From Gari tellinella (lineage: Eukaryota > Mollusca > Bivalvia > Cardiida > Psammobiidae): DNA of 64,000 nucleotides. Within the stretch, counting starts at the first letter, position 1; every line of letters begins with the position of its first letter. The notes below the pieces were generated by a model that worked only from the letters and a program-made list of their open reading frames with translations, was not told the origin of the DNA and ran no database searches. The stretch lies in NCBI GenBank assembly GCA_922989275.2, contig OV277857.1, forward strand, positions 44,927,083 through 44,991,082. The letters run 5' to 3'. Shown here one piece after another: positions 43,501 to 58,500 of this stretch. The position numbers and the translations under genes are program-made.

Positions 43501-46500
43501 AGTGTATCTGTATCTGTATCTATATGTGGTAGATACCTAGAAAGGGTTTTAAATACACAACGGGTGAGGAAAGTCACTGTTTTTATAGGCGACGATCTCG
43601 CAATGAATAAAAAAAATGCTTTAAAATAAGTGTCTATTATGGCTGGAACTTACAGACTTTGACTATTTAATTGAATCAAGACTGTCATTGGTTACATTAA
43701 GATTTGCATTTGATTCTTTGTAGCCTAAAACAAAGTATTTTTTTCTTTGAAACCATAGTAACATAAACACTGATTGCCGTTTGATTTATTTATATTAAGA
43801 CCGGCACGACTACGTATCGCCGATTTTTGATTGGATGAAAATGGTGCTGCTGAACCAATCAGATTCTGCCCTAGTAAACATGAAAACCGGTGCTAGGGTA
43901 AACATTCACCTCTTGTTTCGAAATGCAATCGAATGTAGTGGATCGAGTCTTGTTAAAACTGAATGCAGTCTTAGTTTAATCTTTATTGGAAGGTCATTAT
44001 ATGAATTTTAAAATTAAAAGGATGCGCTCATTTCAATTTTATGCGTCCTGTGAATGCACATAGTTCGGAATTGTGGGTCCATGGCAAAAAGTGTGCGTCT
44101 ATGACGCGGGACCCACAGGTAAAAAAATCACTTATTGCAAAACGGCAAACAGTTCAGAACCTGATCTAAGGTTTCCTTAAAAAACCCGTTAATCAGTCTC
44201 TACACTGTTTGCATGGAATAAGTATTAATACTCTTCAGTTGTACACTGTTTGTTCTAGTTACATTTGTACATTTAAACCCTTTCCCCCATAGAAGCCCCT
44301 TTTAGCGAATATGATTTGTTCCTTCGCTAAAGAAAATAGTTCCAATTCAATAGGGAATATTTTCTATATTGTAGCACATGATAGCTTAAAGTAGGCTGAA
44401 AGTAAAGCAGAATGCGCCTTAGGGCGCATTCTGCTTTACTTTCAACCTGCTTTAAGTAGTCACCTATCTTCAATTCTAGAAATAGGCTATCAGGTAAAGG
44501 GTTAAACCCTATTCTCTGGTTCTTTCAGATGTCCAGTGTAAAGCACTGATACATAAGACCAAGACTATGGGTTAAAGTAAACCACTAATGGAGCTTTCCT
44601 CTGTACTTTTAGCATCTGTTAACCCTTTCAGCCCTAAATATCTCTTGTGGGTATTTATTATACTTTTGGACTCTTCTAGAACAAACATTTTGAACCAGTC
44701 TACTCATGGGGGGCCAACAAGGTATTACGATGAAATGTTTCTCTACGACAACCTATATGGGTATTATAACAGATTTGTATTGCTACGAAGGCAACTTTGT
44801 TTTCGTAGACAAACATTTCTCACTATATACACTGACTTCGTAGCAATACAAATCTGTTATAATACCTATATAGGTTATCGTAGAGAAACATTTCATCGTA
44901 ATACCTAGTTGGCCCCCCGTGCTACTGTTGCTTTTTTGATATGACAACAAAAACCAATGAAAATACCAAACAGTGCGGACCCTGACCAGAGGGCTCCTAT
45001 AGGAGCCCTCTGATCAGGGTCTACACTGCTTGCATATGGAATCAGTAATTTCTACAGAAGGCTGTAGGGTTGAAAGGGTTTAACAACCTGTTTGTCTTAA
45101 CACTTTTAACAACCTACAGAATAAAGAGCTAAGCTGTGCTGAGCAGGATTAGAGATTTTTCTTTGGATAAAATAATAGACCCAGAGGCCCATTTCATAAA
45201 ACTTTGTATGACAAAAAAACGGTCGTAAGTGAAAACTTTATAATGCATTTAATTTCTGATTTCCTCTTTCTAATTCTGTCTTATGACCTCTTCAAGACGA
45301 TTCCAAAGAGATGTCACAAGACAGAATAAGATGGAGAAATAAATAATAATTGAGACTTTTATAACCTGACTAACGACAGCATTTGTCATACGAAGTTTTA
45401 TGAAATGTGTCCCTGGTCCTTATATCAGACTTGAGCACATAGGTGATCCAGGGTTCCAGATAAGTGGGAGTAATCTGAACAAATCCAACATTTTCTCACT
45501 CATACTGCACCAAATCCTATGGTGTTACTACTCATTAGAATCGTCTCTTCAAGATGATTCTAATGAGTAGTGACACCATACGGTTTAATGCAGAAATAAA
45601 GATTTTAGATTTTGAAATACTCCCTTTATCTGGATCCCTGTGATCATACCTGTAGTCTTGACTCTGTATATTCTTTCTTCTCTACTGGGGTAGCTGGGGA
45701 ACTGGCTTGTACAGCTGGTGCAGGGGCAGTACTGGCTGCTGTTGGTGATTGCTTGGCAAACTGTAAACACAACATACAGTCTTAATCTCAATAACTCAAC
45801 AACTCGCTTTTAAAGAATTTCTACCACTGAATATACAACAATGCAAAGTCGCTAAGTAGAACTTAACTGTATTTCAAGGTTAAAACCTGGCGAAGCCATG
45901 TTTACCGTCATTTGCCGAGTATTGTGCGCATCCGTGTATAACACGCACCCTTATTTCAGGGTTAAATGTCTGGAAAAAAATTTTTCACAAGGTTTTGGTC
46001 AGCCGTCGTACGCACGATTTCTCCTGCTGAACCCAGTTGTTTTTAAATGAAGAGAGTTCCGTAGGCATATTTTAGGACCAAGAAAATCCGTTAAATATGT
46101 GATAATTACAAGTATTCTGATAGTCAGGGGTGAAATCCGCCCTTCGAAGTTCCAAAAAATAAAGTGTGACTGTGTTTCAAATACTGGAAACGAAACCAGA
46201 CATATTTTTATGGGCATACTTAATTTTCATTTATAAATACTAAACATTTATTGTATCGAATTATTTCATCACTAGCATTTATTGAATTATGAAAAAATAC
46301 GGTAGAATACGAATGTTCCGAAAAAGTTACAAAAAGTTTCGCTCTGAAAATCGAGTGCCGCAAATCGAAAGAATAATCCGGAAATAGTAAATTCGATTAT
46401 GCGCAGTTCGGGCCCTGAAATGGCGGGTGTTTATACAGTGACGCTTTGTTTCTACGATGCAACCAGAGCTAAGTTTACTTCCTTTTGAGCGATTTCACGC

Positions 46501-49500
46501 AATAATTATGAATAACAACTTGTTTATTTACTTTATTTCTCTCTCAGTTCAAAATGCCTTACCGATTTAGATTGTATTAGATACTGTACGTAACGACTAA
46601 CGTGCTCCCACAAAAGAAGCTTCAAATAATGAGGGCTTCCATTCTCAGATCGGAGACTAATTTTGATAACTTATAAGCAATCAAGTGTCATAACATCAAC
46701 AGTTTACACCCAGACAATCATAACTGATTATAATTGGGGTCACTAGCGTGTCATCTCCAATAAACAGCCCTAATCCCCGGCTATGGGAGGTGTCACAATC
46801 TTAACACATCGGCCTACGGGCGCTAACCCTTGGTCAAGGTAGGCTTTAGAGTCTTGTTCCCCTGTATTGTACGCACCCCCAAATTGCAGAAAAAAGATTT
46901 TATGATAAAAGTGCGCACAATACATAGCTAAAGACGGTAAACTTTTAAATATGGTTATGTTTAACAGAAATGAGTTTGCATATAAAGTAAAGCCTTTCTA
47001 TTATCACTTCTAAAAACAAAGGCTAATTGATTGTGTAAAACACAGGTGATAGCTTAAATAGCAAGGTGATGGTAATTTGGTAAAACTGTTTTACTGTCAC
47101 CTTACTTTAAACAGTCATTTATTGTCAACACTTAGTAGTTAATACAATTTTGTGGTCGTAATAGAAAGATTTGTCTTTGGAATGGTGTTTCCTGTGAAAT
47201 AGGTTAAGTTATGAAACACAATTTTTATCAGAAAAAAATAAAAGCCTTAACATTTGTTTCAATAATGAAAAGGTTATAGAAACAAGACTGCGTTCAATAA
47301 ACGCTTATGCCCCTGGTGGCATCCTTGACAATATATTCTGAATCTTTTCTAAGTCCAAATTAGGTCAAGGTCAAGGTCAAACTGAGCTTGGGTATTACTG
47401 GTGGGTTGGTAATGGTCCAAGGCAATAACTGTATAAGTATAGAAGCATTGTAGTAAGTAGTGTTAATGCTAGACGAAACGGTAAAATCTAGTTAACCAAG
47501 AAATAGCCCATTCAAAACAATCTAAGTCCAAATTAGGTCAAGGTCAAGGTCAAAATCACGGTTGGGTGATATTGGTGGATAGGGAATGGTCCAAGGCAAC
47601 AACTGTATAAGTTTCCAATCATTGAAGTAAGTAGTGTTGATGCTAGACGAAACGGTAAAATCTAGTTAACCAAGAAATAGCCCATTCAAAATATTCTAAG
47701 TCCAAATTAGGTCAAGGTCAAGGTCAAAATCAAGGTTGGGTATTATTGGTGGCTGGTGAATGGTCCAAGGCAACAACTGTATAAGTATCATAGCATTTGA
47801 ATAAGCGGTAAAATCTACTTAACCTGGTTACGGACGGACGGACAGGACGATTACTATATGCTCCCACATCTGTCGATGCTGGGGGCATAATAAAATAGGT
47901 AATCAAATATCTCGGTAACTGAAATATCATACTGTTCATAACAGTTGTAATTACCTTTGCAGCTCTGTCCCTTTTGTCTTTCTCTATTTGTTCTTTCACT
48001 CTTTGTCTGAAATAATCAATGTATAAAATAAGGATAGGAAATTATATTGAAAGGATCATTGCTACAATGAACTTTGACAGGCCAATTTACAAGAAACCTC
48101 TTTTCACTAACGGAGCCCTCTGATCAGGGTCTTCACTGTTTGTCAGTAATGCCAAACTTGACAAAAGCAACTCTTAAAAGCCAGAAATGGACTAGACAAA
48201 AATCGAAACTGAAATTTTCCATTTAAAGTTTCAGGGAGGAAAGAGTTAAAGCATTTTGCAGACAAAAAGTTGGCTGCTAAAATTGGATGTCTGCAAATTT
48301 TTTTTTTAAAAATTTCAAATTTCTAAAGTTTTGACTTGAAGAAAAATTGATACCAGATCAGATGCCATGTTACATGGTGTCTGATATAAATCCAAACTGT
48401 CTGCAAAATAAACTTTAGTCTTCATTGGGGATGAAAAGGTTAATATCCTGTTTATGATATTTTAACCCTTTACTCCATAGATGTAACTTTTTATGCAATT
48501 AATTTATTCCTCCACAGAAGAAAATAGTTCCACTTTATAAAGTCATGAATATTCATCTTAAGAAATATTTTCTATATCCTAGAAAATGATAGCTTGAAGC
48601 AGGCTGAAAGTAAAGCAGAATGCACCTTATGGCACATTCTGCTTTACTTTCAACCGAAGTTAAGTGTTTACCCGTCTTCAAAACTAGAAACAGGCTAAAG
48701 GTAAAGTGTTAAGATTAGAGATTCAAACATTTTATTAAGTAACGTAAACATTAACATGTTTCTTGTTACATGATACAATGGATTGTTAATATAATATACA
48801 TGACAATTTCCTTGTATAGACTCTGTTGTCCATCTTATCCATATTTGGATATAAAATACCAATATAACTCGTAATATTTTGTATTACCTGAGGCTGGACG
48901 TATTCGAACCACATACAATCAAAAGTTTGTACAGTATTACCCCTACTATGGATAAGTTAAGCATCGAGAGTAACATTATATCCACATCCCACTTTGTGAA
49001 GGGACATGAAAAACAGTTACACATATTGAAGCACAGCTTTATCAACTTTGAGAATGATGTTTGTGCTTTTGTCAATTTACTGAAACTATTTATTATATTA
49101 CCTTGCTGCTTTTTCTTCCATTTTTTCTCTTCTTCTCTCCTCAGCTATCTTCTTCATCTCCAATTCTGCCATTCTACAGACAAAGAAATATAAAGACATG
49201 GGTAATCATGAAAAGTAATCATCATGATTATCAATCCATTAACAGTTCTCCATTAACCAGGTTTAATCATTAATAATGCATTTTTATGATTATTTTAGTC
49301 GTAATTTAATCGATTACTGACAAAAAAGGGCTGTAATCATCATTATTTTGTGATTACTTTGTGATTACTCTGTGTTTGTTTTATCAGTGAAAAGACATTT
49401 ACCGTACATCCCTAAAACTCCTGTGCTAATCCACTTTATGGTATTCATGATCTGATACAATGTAGATCTATTGTCATATTTATAAAATTCAGAGAGAATT

Positions 49501-52500
49501 ATCATCTATGAAACAGCTAATGACAACCTTTAACATTTAATTAGCAAAGAAGTTTTAGTTTGTTTTTTTCATGTATATAATGGAAGAGATTTAATTTAAC
49601 CCTTAGCCCGCCAAATAAATTGTCGTCTGCTATATTTCTCGTCTGCTTCAAGTTTCAAAGTGCTTCAAAGTTGCTCAAAATTGCTGAAAATGTTGTCCAA
49701 GTGTCAAACAGCTTGGATCCGGATGAGACGCCGAGTTACTCGGCGTCTCATCCGGATCCAAGCTGTTTGCATATGGAGCTATAGTCGTGACTGGCAGGCT
49801 AAGGGTTAACTCTCTGCTTCATGCACAGTTCCTATCTCCATATTTGCAAACAATGTCTACCATGATCAGACAACTTATGCTTGAGTTATTGTTCTGCATT
49901 GTTTGCGATAAAATCTCTGATTATCAGCTGGACTTTTTGTGGCACCGTCTGTAGTCAAGGTTGGAACATGTGGATCACTTTTAAATACCTTTACCAATAC
50001 CTGTCGGTCTGTTCGTCTATCAGTCTGTCACGCTTTTACCCTCATTTATAACCCCTGTTTTCACTAAAGCTTTTAGGATGAAATTTCATTTATGAAGAAA
50101 ACTTCACAAGTAGAAGTGTCTTGCTCTATGCTCTTATAACAGTTATTCCCCCTTCCACATTTTCTTTTCAATAGATTACCTATACTGTAATGTAAACTTG
50201 AAATGGAATTTCATTTGTTTAAGGGATATGAAAAGTGGTAGTTGCTAAGACAACTTGTCCGTCAATGGTTACTACTCATTGGAATCGTCTCTTCGAACCT
50301 ATTCTAATGAGTAGTGACACCAAGGGTAAAAAAACACTTATACAGTATAACATTGAAATCTATGTAAAAAACTTTTTGTGTTAATGAAAACTTTTTAACT
50401 GTCAGAAAAGTTTTATCTATTAATAAGATGTGTGTAAAGGGACACACATGTCATGATCAGTAGTATTTATGAGGAACTATACAAACTAGGACTTCAGACG
50501 TATAAAATAAATTCAACAAACACAGGCATATAAAGTCAAACCTGTATTAAGTGACTTATAAAAAGAAACAAATTTTCAGAACCGGTCTCAACTTAAAGCA
50601 TGACACAAGTAACGCAGAAAGCTCCTATTGGAGTTTTAGGTAATATATTTTGGTCTAACATTAAGCAGTCACATAACTTTAAAGATCCCAATCTTGCTTC
50701 ATTGTTTAACCCTTTACCCCATAGCATGTTTCTAGTTTTGAAGACAGGTGACCACTTAAAGCAGGTTGAACGTAAAGCAGAATGTGCCTAAAGGCACATT
50801 CTGCTTTACTTTCAACCTACTTTAAGCTAAAATCTGCTAGGCTATAAAAAATATTTGTAATGGTAATTGTTCATAAGGGTATAAACTGGAACTATTTTCT
50901 TCAGAGGAGGAATAAATTAAATACGCTAAAAGTCGCTTCTATTGGGTAAAGGATTAAAGCATGATGAGCATAAAACAGAAAGCTCCTTTGGGAACTTTTT
51001 GTTTTACCTTCACCATGCTTTAAGCTGCCGCCTGTCCTTCAAACCAACAATTAACCCTATTTTTTGTGGTTGTAATAGAAATGTTTTACTTTATTACATT
51101 TTACAATACCTATCAAGGCTTCAGATAAGATGGAATTAAGGTACTTCACAGGTGCGCTTAATTTCCATACAATGTGTATGAAACAATAATAGCCTAAGAA
51201 ACAATGTGTGAAAATATAGGCAAAATCTATCGTGTGGTTTGTCTTTTAGGTCTCTTTTTCTGACAAAAACCTGGAATTTTGATGATTTTATTTTTCTCAA
51301 AAATAAATAAAGCTAATGACTACAAGTCTCGCCCAATAAGTAGTCCACAACATTCATTACAAGAAAAGCTAAAATCATTTTGAATAAAGGTATTCAGAAA
51401 GATGTTATCAGCTACTGAAATTTTGCATAATGGTAAAAAATTGAATTACAAGAAACTGACTCATTCAATGTACATTTGTTTTCATTTTATTCAAATATAT
51501 GGTTGATGAAATAGTTAGTCTGAAAAAATTAGAAAATATTACAGTAAGATTTGTTGTAATAACAGCTTTATAGTTCGATCAAATCGTATACATGTATACC
51601 AATTTTATTGACTTGTAAGTCATTAAAATAAAACGTACATGTAAGTGGAAATATAATTGGACCGTATAACATCACTTATTCTAATCAATGAAGACAAAAA
51701 ATAACATGTCCCTTGATCACTGCGTTATGGATTGAGAAGTCAATATATCGGACACTTAAAAAAATATTTGGATCGCATGGGTCTCGAACCTATGGCCTTT
51801 CAATTGCTAGTCAATCACTGTACTGACTGCGCTATGAAGGATTATACTAATTCGTATCAACATTTCCTTTATATAAATTTTCTAGTATAAGCACATACGA
51901 AAAAAGTCTGTGTCGTCCAGACGCATATCCGCTCGCCTGCAAGACCAACTTCCGGTAGTGAAAGGCCTTAACTGAACAAATTCATCATTTTATCACTCAT
52001 TTTAGCACCAAATCCTATGGTGATACTACTCATTAGAATTGGCTCGAAGGGACGATTCTAATGAGTAGTGATACCATAGGGTTAAATGCAGAAATGAAAA
52101 TTTTAATTTTTTTAAATACTCACTTATCTAGAGCCCTGAATGGGGTCTGTTTCACAAAACTTTGTACGACAAAAACAGTTGTTAGTCAAAACTTTTAAAT
52201 ACATTTAATTCTGATTTCTCTATCTAATCCTGTCTTGTGACATCTTTTTGGAATTGTCTTTTCAAGACAATTCAAAAGAGTTGTCACAAGACAGGATAAG
52301 ATGGAGAAATAAACAATAATTGAGACTTTTATTATCAGCCTTACATTTGTCGCACAAAGTTTTATAAGACGGGCTCCTGATCTATGTTCTAATAATATCG
52401 TCTACCTTTCTTTAGATGCTGTTACATCTTTACCAAAGTGTCTTCTCTGTTTCTCTTTCTGTATCTCCTGTTTTCTTTCATCTTCTTCCTTTTCAAGTCT

Positions 52501-55500
52501 TTTCTGCTTTAACTTTTGTTGTAGCCTGTCAAACAAATTTCAAACAACCTCAGAATTCAGTCACAACTGTGTTAAGTAACCACTCATTAATGAAGCATTT
52601 GCTCTCGAAACATAGGCAACTGCTTTCATTCTTACATCATCCTGAAGATTTTTTTGCTTTACTTTCAGTCTGCTTTAAGCATCCACGTGTCAGGATGCAG
52701 CAAAATAGTTTATGGGTTGCTAACAGGGCATGTAAAAAGCATTAAAAGGCATCTTTATGAGGTAACTATTCACTGTGTTAAAACCCTTTACCCCATAGCC
52801 TGTTTCTAGTATTGAAGATAGGTGACCACTTAAAGCAGGTTGAAAGTAAAGCAGGCACATTCTGTTTTACTTGTAGCCTGATTTAAGCTACATTCTGCTA
52901 GAATAGAGAAAATATTTCTTATGATACTTATTCAATACTCTATAAATTGGAACTATTTTCTTCAGTCGTCGAACAAATACACGATTGACTGCACAGTTAA
53001 TCTATCATTTGATTTTGCAGTTTTTGCACTGCAGGGGCCCCTCTTACTAAACATCGTACCACACTAATGGTCGTAAGTCAGATTCTAAACGTGTCAGTAA
53101 TTATTTATTTCTCCTTCTAATCCTGTCTTGTGACATCTCTGTGGAATTAGTCTTTTCAATACAGTTCCAAAGAGATGTCACAAGACAGAATTAGATACAG
53201 AAATGAGAATTAAGGTTTATTTTAAAGTTTTGACTTACGACTGTGTTCATCCTACGGCATTTCGTACGACAGGCCCAAGATTTACAATCAATCAATTACC
53301 TTCTTTACCGACATATCAATATATCTATGTGTTTGGATGAAAGTCTTGCACACCATGGGCCACGCATATAAAGCGTTTGATTTGAGTATGAGATAGTTCT
53401 CAAACATTTAATTGGTCAGATTTGAGCATATACTCAAATCTGACCAATTAAAAGTTTGAGAACAATCTCAGACTGAACTCAAATGCTTTATAAGCATAGG
53501 GCAATGTGATAAGTACCTTTCTAATTGGGCTTGTTTTTCCTCCGCTGTAAGGGGTTTGACTTCTTCAACTGATTCAGAGAAACTTGAGTGGTTGGTTTTG
53601 GCTGCATGGAACTGGACCTCATCACTGTTGCGCAACAGTTTACCACATCTGAAACAGAGACAGTTAAATATGCTGTACATGGTGCAATAGTATTTTTGGC
53701 TTGTTGATTGTAAATCTGGACTTAACTACAAGAACCAGGGGCCCGTTTCATAAAACTTCCTAGGACAAATGTTGTGGTAAGTCAGATTATAAAAGACTCA
53801 ATTATTATTTAATTCTCCATCTAAAAAGGATTAGATAGAGAAATCAGAAATTAGATGTATTTTGAAATTTTGACTTACGACCGTTTTCATCATACTAAGT
53901 TTTATGGAAAGAGCCCAAGTACTTCCGTCCAACCTACCAATAGAATACAACTCATTCAAACTGAAATGTTTATCTTGCTTTAAAGTTTAAGCTGTCACCT
54001 GTCTATTTTACAAGCAAAACCCTTCTTTTAATGGTCGTTATAGAGAGGTTTCATTGCACTATAAGCCTGCTCTAAGCACCCACCTGTCAAGATGCAGTCA
54101 AATTTCAATGGCTCTTAACATGGCATGGTTAAATAAATGTGCTAAAGGGCAAGTTCAATGCGTGTGTTTGGGGGGGGGGGGGGGTTGACAGGTTAAAAAC
54201 AAGCAATATTTATACATATATTTGATCATAAAGTTTGTGTCTACGTACTCATCACATTTTAAAGACTTGGCTTCCTGTGGAGGTTCTTCTTGGTTATTGG
54301 CTCCCTCTGTTGATGGCGCTTCTGCTTGCTCTGAACTTGTATCTTAAAAAAAAACATGTTTTGAGAAAGTTCAGAGACTGTCAAATAGTCATCATCTGAC
54401 CCCAAGCAGGACTCCAGATAAGGAGGAGTAAACTGAATAAATGCAACATTTTTTCATTCATTTCAGGACCAAATCCTATGATGTTACTACTCATTAGAAT
54501 CGTCTCAAAGAGACGATTCTATTGAGTAGCGACACCATAGGGTTTAATGCAGAAATGAAGATCTTATTTTTGAAACACCGCCCTTATCTGGAGCCCTGCC
54601 AAAGGTTATGTACAGATTGGAATTGAGTCTGCGATCGTTCTCAAGTATTTGATCAGTCAGATATGAGCTTTTGCTTGAGAACAATCTCAAATTCAATCCA
54701 AATTGTTTATAACACTGGACCCAGATCTAATGAATTTTCACAAGTTTATTCAGGACAGGACATATCAAAACAGAGAAATCTAATTAGATTGTCAAAAAAG
54801 TGATACAATTAGAAGTCACTTATTCGAGACAATGTTGGTATGTTAGTAGGTAAAGAGAACAATCCAGAAATATAAAAATAAAATTATCTTAAGTGATATA
54901 TCAAAAGAAGTCATCTTGAGATGAAATTTAATTTTTTTTCAGTCTGCTTTAAACCCTCACTCCATAGTCTGTTTCTAGTGAATACTTAAAATTGCAGGTT
55001 GCACTAACAGGCAAATTTCAGCCTGCATTAAGCTGTCATCTGCTAGAATATAGAAAATATTTCTTATGATACATATTCATGACTGTATAAATTTGAACTA
55101 GTTCCTCTAGTGGAGGAATAAATTAACCCATTACCCCAGAAATACGGCTTTTATATTTATTCCTCCATTGAAGTAAATAGTTCCAATTTATACTGTCAAG
55201 AATATTTATCAAAGAAATATTTTAATACCCTAGCAGATGCAAACTTAAAGCAGGCTGAAAGTAAAGCAGAATGCACCTTAAGGTACATTCTGCTTTACTT
55301 TCAACCTGCTTTAAGTGGTCACAAGCCTTCAAAATTAGAAACAGGGCAATGGGGTAATGGGTTAAACGGTTAAAACATGAGTAAAGGGTTAAGCCAGTAC
55401 TGGTACCTCTCAGGATATAGGGAAAGATTTAATTTTTTATGGCTATTTTTTACTCCAAGGGCATAATTTGAACAATCTTGACAGAAGACCTGTAGATGAA

Positions 55501-58500
55501 TTTGTTTGCCAAATAATTTATCTCTGTATACAATAGTTTCACATAAGAAGAGTTTTAAAGTTTCATTTAAACAATCTGTTTTTAGCTCTTGATATATACG
55601 ATAAACGAAATGTTTCTTATTCCTTACCCTCATAGCCTGTTGCTAGTTTGGAAAATAGGTGACTACTTAAAGCAGGTTGAAAGTAAAACAGAATGCTCCC
55701 TAAGGTGCATTTTGCTTTACTTTCAGGCTGCTTTAAGCTATCACCTGCTACAATTAAGAAAATAGACCTTCTGATAAATATTCATGACTGTATAGATTGG
55801 ATTTTTTTTCTTCCGCATAGGATTAAACAGAATGCGCTAAAAGGCGTTTCTATAAGGTAAAGGGATTTATGGTGCATGTCCAGGACTGCATAAAGTGGAA
55901 GTGTTTTCTTTAGCGGAGGAATAAATTAGAGGTGCAACCAGGTATGCCTATTTGATAATTGGTTAAGCTTACCTGTGGCAGGATTTTCTTGAGTGGGGTC
56001 AGAACTGCCAAGGGTGTGTCCCACGGGTGTTTGCATTGGCTCATCAATATCCGGATCTCCATCATGGGCCAATAACCTATAGTAATGTTCTATTATGCTA
56101 TGGATTCATAATTAAAACAATAGACATACAATGACAATTGAAAAGGAGTATATAAGTCCTCTCAGTCTTATACTGTTTAACGCATGTAGTCAATATATTT
56201 CAAAATGACAAACAGTGTAGACCCTGATAATAGGACTCCTTAAGGAGCCCTCTGTTCAGGGTCTACACTGTTTGCATATGACAAGTGTAATCCTCACAGG
56301 TACACTGTTTGTAAGTGATGAGTATACTTGTCCCTTGGGTTTAATGTGTTAACCCTTTCCCTCTTAACGTATTCAATTTATTCCTCCACTGAAGAAACTA
56401 TTTCCAATGTACACAGCCATGAACATGTACCATCAGAAATAGTTTCTAAATTCTAGCAGATGGTAGCCTACAGCAAGGCATTCTTCTTTACTGTCAACCT
56501 GCTTAAAGTGATAACATGTTTTCAAGACTAGAAACTGGCTATGGGTAAAGGGTTAAGCATAATCAAAATGGACACATGTATTTATATAAATTATTTTCTT
56601 CTTTCAACACAAAATCACTTCATATTTTTTTCTAGTACATTTATCTTAGATTTTGGCATTATGACAAAAGAAATGGTAAACAAATGTCAAAACAGATTCA
56701 GGACTCCAGATAAGAGGGAGTAAACTACACAAATCCAACTTTTTTTCACTTATTTTAGCATCAAATCCTATGGTGTTAATAGGGTTTAAAGCAGAAATAA
56801 AGATTTTAATTTTTGAAATACTCCCCTTATCTGGAGTCCTGAGATTGGATCCTGATCAGATGCCAAGTAACTGAAAATCTGATAAGATATGGATCCAAAT
56901 GCCAGTACAATCCCCATGGGTAATGGAAATAAAGTTGAATACCCATACATGAAAACTTAAGATGGTAGAGTATTAACCTATTCCCCCATACATACACTTT
57001 TTTACTCCTTCCAAATTATTCCTCCACTGAAGGAAATAGTTCCTTTTCATACAGCCATGAATAGGTACCATCAGAAATATTTCTATATTCTATCAGATAC
57101 AGGACTATAACCTCTGTCGATCGACACCTCTCTTGACCGGAAACCTCTGTTATCCAACCCTGCTGTTTGGTCCCGGCAGTTTCCCTGTATATTTTATGTA
57201 ACCTAACTCTCTCTTGATCGGATCCTTTGTTAACCGTTATCTGACATACCTTGACGGACTCAAAAAGGCAAATTAGAGGTTTTTCACACCCCGTTATCCG
57301 ACGGTATGCTGACCTTTCATCATTGACCGACTATACACACACAGGTGATAATGATACATATTGCTCGGATGGCAGTGTAATACCAAATGTATTGTTTAAA
57401 CAATGAGTGAATAATGTGAGTGTTAATAAGATAACTTCAGCCAACACGAGTAAGCAACCCATTCAGGGATGCAGTGTCGAAAATACCAACTCATCCATCC
57501 TTTCCAACAATAGCTAACTATTATTTCGTGTTCAAATTGGACAGGTATCTGCCAATCATCCTCGCCGTCAAGTTGTAAACATTAGAAGTACAAAATATAT
57601 ATCTAATGCACCTTCCACATAGGTCGAGTCTATAGTAATTATCGCATATTTAATATTCAATCAGCAGCGAGAAATTCGCCTCGCAGAGACAATCTTTGGA
57701 TGTGTAAACTTGTGAACTAATTCCGCTAACCGACAACCTCTCTTAACCGACTTACAAACATGGAACCATGGGGTGTCGGATAACGGAGGTTATACTGTAG
57801 TAGTTTAAAACAGGTTGAAAGACAAGCAGAATGCGCCTTAAGTAGGCGCATTATGTTTTACTTTCAACCTGCATTAAGTAGTCAACTATTTTCAATACTA
57901 GAAATAGGGCTATGGTGTAATGGGTTAAGTCCTAAACATGTTTGTAAAACATATGAGCATTGCCGTGACAAATCCTGCCTTACTGCATTGCAACATTGTA
58001 CAGACCAAGCACCGTTGTCATCACAGGCTCTATACCTAAGTTTGTCTACACTGCCAGATACGGCAGATAACACTTCTAAATTCAATGCTATAGATTATTG
58101 TGGGTGTCAAACAAGAGTAGATCAAGGCCAGCCGCCGCATCAAAGAGGCAGTGGCTAGCTTTGATATACACTGTTTTGCAATGCAATAAGGCAGGTTTTG
58201 TCATGGCACGGCTCATATATATGCTAATGCTAAACACAAAGTCTAACCACAGAAATGCAGATAAATGTATAATAAGATGTGGTATGGAACAATGGATTGA
58301 AAGACGTAGCAGACAAAACTTATTCTTTAACTTATATGTAACCCATGCCCTTTTACGCCTCTATTTTATCTCTCCATTGATGATTGGTCAGACTTTATTC
58401 ATTCCATCAATAACCTCGTAATTAATTGATTAATTGATCGACCGGTTGATTGAGGGGCTGATTAACGGTTGATTTATTAGTATTAGTATTTTTGTGCCTG

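Noticed and set aside
44588..44908. 106-codon open frame
   Set aside because: It reads through the 211-bp foldback element and has no protein-like features.
51770..51843. Functional tRNA-Ala gene
   Set aside because: A and B boxes are present but acceptor and D stems do not pair. Kept only as a tRNA-like relic; a covariance-model search would decide.
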